Positions 36,901 to 44,800 of a stretch of 64,000 nt of DNA are shown here, one piece after another. The number at the start of each line of letters is the position of its first letter. The stretch's first letter is position 1. The translations under genes and the position numbers were made by a program. This DNA is from Corella eumyota. Lineage: Eukaryota; Chordata; Ascidiacea; Phlebobranchia; Corellidae. The stretch lies in assembly GCA_963082875.1 (NCBI GenBank), contig OY720102.1, positions 6,820,001 through 6,884,000 of the forward strand, given 5' to 3'. Below the pieces are notes generated by a model that saw only the letters and a program-made list of their open reading frames with translations, had not been told where the DNA came from and made no database searches.

Positions 36901-39900
36901 GGTTAGGTTTTTAGTAACAAAACAATTTATTTTATCTTTTTACAATACCTGTGTTTCTTTTAACAGCCTTTCAAATGCAAACATGTCTTGATTTATACAC
37001 CACAGTGTACCATCATCGCCGTTTGTAGAAGCCAGTAATAAAGAACCTAAAAAATCAAGAAAATTAAAATAAAAAAAACAATTTTTAAACCAAATAGTAA
37101 ATAAATAATAGAATAAATAATCTTCATTACCTAAACAGCTTCTAATTCTAAAAATTAAAAAAAAAAATTTACCGGAATTATAGTACGCAGAATGAACCGA
37201 AGTCGGTCTTTGAACTTGGGAAGTAGAAAAACCAGGAGGTAACCTGACATGCACCAGATGGAGACCAGTAGGTCTGGTTCCTGTTGGTAGATTGGTATTT
37301 GGCGTGGTGGTCGTTGATTGACAGGTAATAAAATATAATCGAACACCTGCAGAAAACAAAAATTTTTTAGATAAAAAAAAACAACTTTTTTAAATAAAAT
37401 TTAATTTTTTTTTGCTAAAAAGTAGATCTACCTGCTTGCGTAACAGCAACCAAATGCAGATATCTTGATTCCCTTAATGTTATAGGAGAAATATAAATAA
37501 TATCGCTTAAGTTGGATGGTTCGATGCCAGTTGCTATGTCCTTTGACCTACGCTGTATTGTGTTTAATCTAAGATGGGCTACACAGCTAAGTGAGTTGCC
37601 ATCAGAACCCAAGTCATAAACCTAGAATAAGAATTAATAAACGAGTTTACTGACAAAGGGACAATGTAGAACTATAAACTAATTACTGATATTTTTAGAC
37701 ACAACTATAAAAAATGTAGTGCGTTTTAAGTATAGCATCAGGAAACAATTTTTTTTAAATTTTTAAATAGCCTATTGCTATTACATACAGATTTTTGGTA
37801 GGAACAATAACTTTTGTTTTAACTTTTTTTTACAATAACTTTTGTTTATTTTTTTTACCGACAAAGTTCCATTTTCACTTTTGGTGTACAAAATATTCCT
37901 AGTGTCATCCACAGAAATTTGACTAATTGCATCTTGAAAAAAATAATATTTCGGTAAATAAATGCAAAAATAAATAAACAATTTAAAAACCCAACTCTTA
38001 AAATAAATATTTAGACAACAAGGATTTTGGACAAAAAAAGTTTTTTTTAAGCTTTTTTATGATATACCTTCTTCATTGAGCCATACATTAACAACAGAGG
38101 GCAGTAGAAACGAAAATCTACTTCGAGAATGATTTATTTTTGAACATTTTCTACTAAACCAGCCACTCCCTGCCTAAAAGTACAACAAAATTCAGATAAA
38201 AATAGAATTAATTTTTACCTAGTCGCAATCAAAAAAATACAAACATGTAAATAATATTAATATATAAATAAAATAAAAAAATAAAAATATGTATATGTTG
38301 TATGTGAGATTAATTAAAATATAAAAATGAAGATTTTTAAATACACTAACAGCTTGTAATTTTTATAGGCCTGTACTAGTGCTTGCCTTACAGTTTACTA
38401 TTTAAAAAGTGTAAAATGATCTCAAATATCATTCGCTCATAATATTTACCAGCATACCACAAACATACACAAATGTAATGTCTATTATGGTCTGTTATAT
38501 ATAAATAGACATTAGTAAAATTTTCAAATTTTAAATAAAATCTTCCGAACCTGGTAAACAATTTCATACAAACAGCCATCTTTTCCTGCAGTGAATATCC
38601 TTCCATTACTTGTACCCACTGTGTGCATTAGATATGTGGTGTCAGAAGATATTGAGAATAAAGGGTCAGGCAGTAGATGCATTTCATTATTAACATCTAA
38701 AAATTAAATGCTTAGATTGTTCACATAAATATGTATATATTATATAAGCAAAAATTAACAAAAATCAGCTTCATTAACCTTATGGCTTTAATGAACATCA
38801 AAATATAAAAGAATTTTTAAATATTAAAATGTTATCAGAATTTTTGCTGCTATGCACTGCTACTAACCGTCTTCAGCAAAGCTAACTCCAAGAAGAACTA
38901 TGTCAAGTGGTGTTGTTAGGACGAGAAGGAATTTAATCTGATCACGAAAAATGCCTAAAAATTAAAAACATATGAATATAATAAATTCACATATAGCCCA
39001 TATATTGGAAAGCTATTTTACATTTTAAAGCATAGGCTATATCCTTAAAACAAATGTAAATTAAAATAAAGGGTGCCAGTAACGAAATAAAGATCAAGTT
39101 TTCACAGTGAAAAGAAATCAAGAATAACTATTGTTTTAATATTAAATTTTATTTTTATATTTAGATTTTTTATTATAAAATTTTATAAAAATCAGCAAAT
39201 TTTTACCTGGCTTAGGTTGTACTAGGGCAACACTCAAAATAGTTTCTGATAACCCGTCAAAGTAAGCAAGGTCATCGCCATCAGCATACCTCCATACAAA
39301 AATATCAGAATCGACAGTTAACCATGCTCTTCCTATCTCTGGAAATATGCCGATAATGCAATTGCACTGCATATCTAATTATGTTAAATTGTATGGTTAA
39401 GGAAAGGTTTAAATATAAAGCACTATACATTGTACACTTGATATTTATATATATATTTTTTTGTATATCTTTTTCCTTGATGTGGAAAGGTTGAACACAA
39501 TCTAAACATAGAGTAACATCAGTTACTCCGACCCAGTCTCAAGTTGCCTTTATCAGTTTGAGACATTATATGGATTATAATTGCTCGGTAATTATACTGC
39601 TGATTAAGTGTTGGTTCAGCAGGAGTTCATACTGTTTAAAGAGCCTTACTCAAGGGCGCTACAGCATGACAGCAGTGGGGATTGAACCCCGACCTCATGA
39701 CAGTGTAGCAAGTGTTCTCACCTCGACACCATGCTGCCGGCCCAATCTACATATTATATATAAACCGTTAAAGTTTTTAAAATTTTGTCTAATTTAAATA
39801 TTTAGAAATCGTTTAAGGATACGTCCAAATTGTTCCATAAGCTCAGGTGGAAGAGGCATCCTTCGTACATCTGAGATCAAAGGAAGTCCATCAGATGCAG

Positions 39901-40236
39901 GGTAATCTTCAACTCGTAGACCACTGCATACTCCAGAGTCTAGAGAAACACAAATTTTACATTAAGTTACTTGAAATTGTTACTAGTGTAAATTTCTGGC
40001 ATAGAAAATTTGGGTTCTGCATAATTTGTTGCCATGACATTAATTCTTTTTATAACTCCTTACAAACACAGAAATGAAATATTCTTACACATCGAAGTGA
40101 CTTGTAGTTTTTCGCATAAATCCACACTATCTCGATCCAGTTGAATATTCTTTTTTATCTTTGCGCTGGCCTCAGCAATACTGCCACACAGTGGTGGATC
40201 AACCTCTCGGTTGTCCAAGGTAGGTACAGGCATCAT
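24936..40236 (-). CDS. NUP155: Nucleoporin NUP155, complete, 32 exons, 1,400 aa
   Basis: Inner-ring (NUP93-subcomplex) scaffold nucleoporin, essential for pore assembly in the family. Coding exons, 5' to 3': 40089-40236, 39823-39939, 39207-39374, 38868-38954, 38551-38696, 38068-38173, 37859-37932, 37432-37621, 37173-37346, 36949-37046, 36671-36847, 36259-36369, 35569-35803, 34912-35022, 33889-34025, 33470-33576, 32964-33070, 32470-32603, 31863-31922, 31280-31411, 30593-30728, 30052-30199, 28930-29098, 28495-28599, 28252-28409, 28041-28173, 27821-27919, 27377-27497, 27203-27310, 26750-26886, 26400-26512, 24936-25092. All are joined in frame by GT-AG introns (4,203 nt). The start is the first ATG after an in-frame TAA. 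Residues about 50-500 form the beta-propeller ([47 protein letters not shown]). From about 505 the alpha-solenoid follows (RPVDQLR, DDAICSK, ECKLAI, YLVELNS). Human NUP155 has 1,391 aa. The weakest junction is the GTTGTT donor after 28495. Orthology is very secure by remembered alignment. Confidence 0.96.
25378..25644 (-). CDS. Orphan open frame in NUP155's last intron, possible exon
   Basis: An 88-codon frame begins right after an acceptor-like CCTTAG and ends at TAG. Its base composition is richer in GC than the surrounding intron and it reads like protein ([20 protein letters not shown], an acidic and Ser-rich end). I recognise no domain. As an exon it would be phase 0 on entry, so it could follow the phase-0 donor of the NUP155 exon at 26750-26886 as an alternative terminal exon, or belong to a small nested gene. 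The normal last NUP155 exon needs phase 2, and its sequence matches vertebrate NUP155, so this is not the standard C-terminus. Confidence 0.3.
   Translation of the reverse strand: MFYAIKHEVNSAYALHATTRVETTPALNEAKSITLPGTVCIHTVPINRRFNDFLMETLFQFDWVCKHGVISSSELVAESSQDSSHNNE
26045..26328 (+). repeat. SINE-A copy, best preserved
   Basis: A clean full-length unit: CCGGCAGTGTGGTGTAGTGG head, GGGTTCAATCCCC B-box region, AACTCGAGACTGGGTCGG body, and CACATCGAGGATAAAG tail with A-run. It lies in NUP155's last intron, antisense to the gene. Confidence 0.92.
27004..27178 (+). repeat. SINE-B copy, best preserved
   Basis: A second tRNA-derived family. The head is CCGGTAGTGTGGTTAAGCGG, the B-box GGGTTCGAGCC, and the body CCCTTGAGCCCGGTGTTTACG, ending CACTTTAATGTGATATGG. 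It lies antisense in the NUP155 intron 26887-27202. Related copies lie at 18.4, 20.1, 51.8, 52.8 and 62.7 kb, so it is not a functional tRNA gene. Confidence 0.85.
28680..28920 (+). repeat. SINE-A copy, 5'-truncated
   Basis: Lacks the first part of the head; keeps GGTTCGATCCC, GCTGTAGCGCC, GACTGGGTTG and a decayed tail. It makes up most of the 330-bp NUP155 intron 28600-28929, ending about 10 bp from the donor of the upstream exon. Confidence 0.85.
29144..29658 (+). mobile_element. hAT-like non-autonomous DNA transposon, copy 1
   Basis: A 515-bp element with 17-bp imperfect terminal inverted repeats, CAGGGTACGAATTAACG at one end and the complement of CAGGGAACGAAATAACG at the other. It is flanked by a perfect 5-bp duplication, CAATA. 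Subterminal ACGATTCGCT motifs repeat once near the left end and three times near the right, as in hAT transposase-binding regions. There is no transposase frame. It lies in NUP155 intron 29099-30051. The 5-bp duplication is shorter than the usual 8 bp of hAT but is reported for hAT5-type elements, so the family is inferred. Confidence 0.8.
30271..30340 (+). repeat. SINE-A head fragment
   Basis: GCAGTGTGGTGTACTATGG and TTGTGTTCAATTCCCACCGC match the tRNA-like head. The body is missing. Confidence 0.55.
30967..31209 (-). repeat. SINE-A copy
   Basis: Reverse-orientation copy, tail shortened: AACATCAGTTACTTCGACCC, CAGTCTCGAGTTGCC, and head ending CACCACGCTGCCGGTC. It sits in a NUP155 intron, sense to the gene. 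Confidence 0.88.
31430..31690 (+). repeat. AT-rich tandem array, ~46-70-bp units
   Basis: Repeated blocks of TTATGTGTTTATAATATAC, TTTATATCGTACTATAATGA and ATACTTT occur in about 3.5 imperfect copies within NUP155 intron 31412-31862. Confidence 0.75.
32011..32283 (-). repeat. SINE-A copy
   Basis: Full-length reverse copy with tail TTTTTATCCTCGATGTGGG, body GCCCAATAATTATGCTGC, and head ending CACGCTGCCGGT. Intronic in NUP155. Confidence 0.9.
32330..32395 (-). repeat. SINE-A body fragment
   Basis: GCAGAAATTCATACAAGTAA and GCCTTACTTAAGATACTAC resemble the ctataaa/gtagcgcc body of SINE-A just after the preceding copy; probably a partial remnant. Confidence 0.4.
32667..32920. mobile_element. MITE with ~34-bp terminal inverted repeats
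   Basis: The left end reads GGGTCACGTATGTTGTC then TAGACAAAACA. The right end, on the other strand, reads GGGATCACGTAAGTTGTC then TAGACAAAACA. The arms match over about 34 bp with a few changes. Between them lie two copies of a ~72-bp unit (32,726-32,801 and 32,812-32,883) sharing TAATCCGTAG, GATAATTC, TCGCACCGTAATC and GAGAATT. No coding capacity. Flanks are T-rich, so no target duplication can be called. It fills most of NUP155 intron 32604-32963. Confidence 0.7.
33140..33395 (-). repeat. Degenerate GGGGTTTAGAT-type array
   Basis: The plus strand is rich in AAACCCC/GAACCCC blocks spaced roughly 20-27 bp. On the NUP155 sense strand this reads as repeated GGGGTTTA/GGGGTTCA. It occupies most of intron 33071-33469. 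Strong strand asymmetry, no coding. Confidence 0.7.
34120..34285 (+). repeat. Dispersed repeat R1, copy A
   Basis: Shares ATGGTCGCAACT, AATAATTTACC, CACCACAAATGGCAGTTT and CACTAAGCTCCA with 36,425-36,602 in the same order. I do not recognise the family. It adjoins the hAT-like copy at 34,294. Confidence 0.7.
34294..34807 (-). mobile_element. hAT-like non-autonomous DNA transposon, copy 2
   Basis: Reverse complement of the element at 29,144-29,658. By eye I count about 17 differences over 514 bp (96-97% identity). The same CAGGG termini and subterminal ACGATTCGCT motifs are present. Flanking 5-mers are TTTAG and TATAG (4 of 5). It lies in NUP155 intron 34026-34911. Confidence 0.8.
35248..35460 (+). 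repeat. Degenerate tandem repeat, ~115-bp period
   Basis: TACTTGGTCTTTAA begins units at 35,248 and 35,363. GTGGTATCAACTTTAA and GTGGAATCGACTTTAA mark the corresponding later part. It lies in NUP155 intron 35023-35568; the overlapping 70-codon frame is incidental. Confidence 0.6.
35859..36074 (-). repeat. SINE-A copy, internally deleted
   Basis: Tail TATCTTTATTC, then the ATTATAATTACCCGATAATT body and a complete head ending ACCACGCTGCCGGT. The gactgggtc block is missing. Intronic in NUP155. Confidence 0.85.
36425..36602 (+). repeat. Dispersed repeat R1, copy B
   Basis: Direct-orientation match to 34,120-34,285. A weaker third relative, with ACCACAAACAT and AATAGACATT, lies at about 38,390-38,520, so the family is spread through NUP155 introns. 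Confidence 0.65.
38390..38520 (+). repeat. Possible dispersed repeat R1, copy C
   Basis: CATAATATTTACCAGCATACC followed by a short AT-rich stretch follows the same order of blocks as copies A and B but is strongly diverged. Confidence 0.35.
39464..39740 (-). repeat. SINE-A copy
   Basis: Full-length reverse copy: TATATCTTTTTCCTTGATG tail, GACCCAGTCTCAAGTTGCC body, ATGCTGCCGG head end. It lies in NUP155 intron 39375-39822, and a 79-codon plus frame across it is SINE sequence. Confidence 0.88.
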
Positions 40237-41810
40237 CCGGTTAATTAACAGGAATCCTTTCTTAATATTTTAGATATTATTTTGTTAATTGTCAGAAAAA
40301 TTGTAGAAATTTATTCAAAATTCAATAAATCTACAAAAAATGTAAATAATTACTAAGTACAGTTAGAATATACAGTCAATCCAGCAGTTTTAATAAGTCA
40401 GATAACTAAACACAAAATGTTGTTGTGTGTTTGTCAAAAAAAAGTAACAAATAAAAAAATACAGAAATAACACGTGCAAAAAACGCATTTTAAAAAAACT
40501 CATGCCATATCACCATTTTTAAGCTAAACTGAATAATTTTGCCTTAGTTTAAACCTGAGTTTTTTCTCAACGTAAAACATAAGTAATACTAAATAACAAA
40601 GAAAGATAGGGCTTTAAATTGGGAAGATATCCCTTCCGCAAAATATATATAACCGCGGCATTTTGTTTAAAACATAGATGACAACGCAACAACGCTTTTG
40701 ACTACTTCGTGAAGCAGTGACTCTTGCCTGGCGTAAAATTGTTTTTTTTTTTACAAACTGCAAATCAATAAGATTTGCAAGAATAAACCAAAAATATTTT
40801 TAAAAATGTTTCGTTAAATATTTTTTTAAAATCGATTGCCTATTAAATAAAATATTTTTGCGGCAAATCATTACCAAAACGTGGTGTAATAGTAACAAAT
40901 TTTCACGCATGCGCATTACGTCTAAATACGAATAAAAACGTTAAGTGTAGTATGCAGAAAGGCCTTGACGGATATATTGTTTATTTTTCGATATAAAAGC
41001 AATTTGCTTCACTGGATTGTTCATTTCTAGCATAAATTTAAGTTTGGTAGGGTTTAGCCACCGAGGAACTGGAAATATTTGGTAAATTGGTTAACTGTAA
41101 GTTAGTTTTAAACGACCTTAATATTTGTACAATTTTTGTTTTCAGCATTAATTTATTTTGTGATTTTTTAACTTAAAATGTTGCTGTCCCACTTACACAT
41201 TCCGGCACAGTGAATGTTTGCACAAATGGGTAGCAATATGTCAAGCTTTGGGTAAGTTTTAAGTACAAAATATCCTAGTCTGCTGGTCTTAATACGCTGA
41301 TACGTGTGAAAATTTATTAATACATTTACTCAATATTGGACTCATATTTTAGGGCCTTTGCGTATTATGTTTTTGCTAAGAATCTATGAGTATTAAAAGG
41401 GCATATCAATTATTTTTAACTCGTTTTGCCATATGAACTCTAGTTAAAAAAAAGTGTAATATTATCTTTGTTTTTATTTTTCAAGTCAGTATTTCTATAT
41501 TTGCGAATGGACAGTATTGTATTTCAAACTAAAAAACATAAACACAACTATTTAATGTTAATGTTTGGCAGAAAATCTTCTACCTTGAACTATTTTATTA
41601 TCTGTAAATCTTTTTATGCAGAATCATAAAGCAGTAAGGGTGCGGTATAATAAACTGCAACAAACAAACTGACAACCTCAGGCAATTGTCAGTTTATGTT
41701 TGATTACTAAGACTCATTGAAATGCTTTAAAAAAACAAACTGTAAGACTCAAAAAAGGCAAACTATAAAAATCGAGCTCCCTTGTGGTTTTTTCGAACTC
41801 AAATTTATAA
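40237..41810. promoter_or_regulatory. Divergent NUP155/USPL1 promoter interval
   Basis: A total of 1,574 bp separates the two start codons. An NRF1-like GCATGCGCA lies at 40,907-40,915 next to an ATTACGTC half-CRE, about 0.67 kb above the NUP155 start and 0.9 kb above the USPL1 start. A further donor-like TTTGG|GTAAGT at about 41,250 could end a non-coding first exon of USPL1. No other gene is seen here. Shared promoter use is inferred. Confidence 0.45.
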
Positions 41811-44800
41811 ATGTTGACTGAACCTCCATCAAAGGGCATCAGTTCAGATTTCGATGATGTTATAAGTCCTGTTGCTTCAAATTTGGTAAGCCTTGACACA
41901 TTTTTACTTCACCCCTCTTCGGTTTGTGCGCTCGACACACTAATAGCGCTAGCACACCGAAGACACAGTGATATATATTGTTGTGGTATTGGTAATAGTT
42001 TTCATATTAACATGTGACAAAGCTATGGTGTTGGGAATAAAATTGACAAAGCAAAAGCGCAAACCTTTTACATAATTTCCTTGTTTATTTAAATATTATC
42101 TCTAATCACAGGGTATGGACCTGTCTTTTGAGGAATTTTCAGATGCCCCAACACCTAACGCTTGTAGAAAAAGAAAGTATTGCCCATCATGCAGTGGATC
42201 AGAAAAACCTGTTTCTTTGCGCCTTCGTCAGATCAATAACGAAGAAGCAATTTATTTATGCAACCAGGAAAAGGTTGGAAAGCTTTAGCAATAAAAAAAT
42301 TATAATTTAATTTTGAACACAAAGCTGCCAGACTTTTCGCTGAATAAAGATTTTAAATTCCTAAATATTTCTTACAGTGTTTATACCCTTTGCTTGAAAA
42401 TGACCTCCAAAGTTTTGTGATTCGACGCTCATTTGAAGAACTGGTCGCATCGTACAATAGAAAAAAGCGCCGGCGATTAAGCTCTGAAGTAGGTTCTTTC
42501 ACAGATCCAAAAACACTTAAATCTCCATCCAGAATAACTAATGCCAAAAGACTAACCACTTTACCGTTTGAATACCCAAGACAATATGATATCAATAAAA
42601 ATACTAACAACCTAACGTGTACTCAATCGCCATCACATGAAGAAAAAAATAATAATATGGCCAATGCCTTGGTTTCTACAAAACCGAAGGAAAGTAAAAA
42701 TAATGATCAAATGGATTTAAGTGGGGATAGTTTGGATACAAGTTTAACTAACATGGATATATCAGAACCTATCAACAGTCCCAAAGATACTCTCAACAAT
42801 GAAATGGCCCAGAATATCGTCCAAAATAAACAATTAAGTTCGGTAGATACTTTGCTTGTGAAAACAGACAATTTAACGTTGAAAAATAATGATACAAGCA
42901 GTGTTTTACCCCCAATTTCAAGTTTTTTGGTAAATCGTCAGCCAAGCACAGATAACACTTTAAATACAGCTATAAATACTATTTCTGCCGACCTCGAACT
43001 TCCCTCCACTCTTATAAATACCGACAATAAATTAAGTGATGCTGTTCCTGAAAATCTTGATAAAATTGAAACCATTAATTTAACCGAAGAGCCATGCCCC
43101 GAAGAAAATGTCACGCTGCTTACTGAAATTAAACACTGCCAACTGCCCACCACTGTCGATACTTCCACTGCTTTGCTACAGTGGCCGAATAAGAACAATT
43201 CATGTTGGTTAGATGTTATTTTAATGTGCTTAGCCACGTCGACTAACATAAGAAAGTCATTGAATCGAAATCTATGCAACGAAAAAGACAGAAATGGGAA
43301 TATAATTCATGGGTGAGAAAAAAAATTCCTAACTTAAAAAATATTTTTTTAATTAAAATATACTTTTTTTAATTGTGTTATTTTGTGTTTTAGACTATGC
43401 CAAGTTTTTGATAACTGCCATGTGGAAAAAACGAACACTGATATCCAATCTACTCTTTGTTCATCAAGAAAAGTTATTCTACAATTGTTACATGATCGTT
43501 TTAAAATAGAATCAGGCAAGTTATATAGCTTTAAAATCTAAGCCCTGTCTCATGCTAGTTTTGCTATAATATATTAGTCATTCTGGCATAGTCTATGACG
43601 CAAATATATATATTTGTTTTGTGTGGGCTAGTTAAGTATTATGCTAGTATTGCTATAATATATTAGTCATTCTAGCAAAAACCTATGACAAAAATATAGG
43701 TTACTTGTTTTGTGTAGGCTATTTAAATATATATAATAAAGGTTTTTTATTATCTTGACCTAAAGATTTGAATCTAAATTTTGAGTTAAAACATTACCTT
43801 TTTTATAGGAATACATGAGAGTGCTATGGAGATGTTCCCAAATATACTAAAGCTTCAACCCTCGATTAAATCCTTGTTCACACTTCAATTCAGGTTTGTC
43901 TATTCCTGTTTTTATAAATTTTACCAGGGTTAAACTTCAAGTTTTTAAAAAAAATAAATATATAGCCTATATGGCAAACATATTTTGGCCCTAAAAATAA
44001 TTTAGTATTATGCTAACACTACCCCGTTTACTTTAAAAATAAGTGTAATTATCAAAAACTGTATGTATATAATAGTTTTATCTAAAACTTAAAAAAAAAT
44101 AATTTGTCATATACTAGATGGGAATTTGAGTGTGATGAATGCGAATACAAACAAACTCGTCGTTACAAGAACGAGCTTGTCTCTTTTCCTTCCACCTCCC
44201 CTCATTTTCACCCCCTTGCTGCATCTTTTACAAGAACTTGCTTTAAATGCTCGGCCGAGAACCAAAACATGACAATGATTATGGAAAAGTGAGCTAAAAC
44301 TAAATAATCTAATTTAATGTATTAAGGTTGACTTCACTACATAAACATAGAGTAACATCAGTTATGCTGACCCAGTCTTAAGTTGCTTTTGCCAGTTTGA
44401 GGTATTGTAAATTATATTTGCCTGATTAGTAGACTGCAGCTTGTTGGCTCAGCAGGAGTCCATACTGTTTATAGCGCCTTAATCAAGGGCGCTACAGCAT
44501 AAGAGCAGTAAGGATCCAACCCAGGACCTCATGTAATAAAGCAAACCAATTATTACTTCATGCTAATGGTTTTAACCATGTTACATCCTTTTAGAGTTCC
44601 ACCGTGCTTGTTGATCCATTTCCAGTGCGGCTTGCCTCATAGTAATTTGAAGGTTCTGTCATTTGGAATGCAAGGGCACCTGTACTCCATTTCTGCTGTA
44701 ATACAATACATAAACAAACCTTTCAACCACTTTGTTGCGTGGATCAAAAACTCTAAAAGTAAGCGAAAAAAAGATTCACAAAAAAATTAATAAATTAAAA

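Noticed and set aside
41228-41250. Alternative USPL1 start in an upstream mini-exon
   Set aside because: The short frame before the donor near 41,250 does not join in frame to the exon at 41,811 or 42,112; it may be a non-coding leader exon at most.
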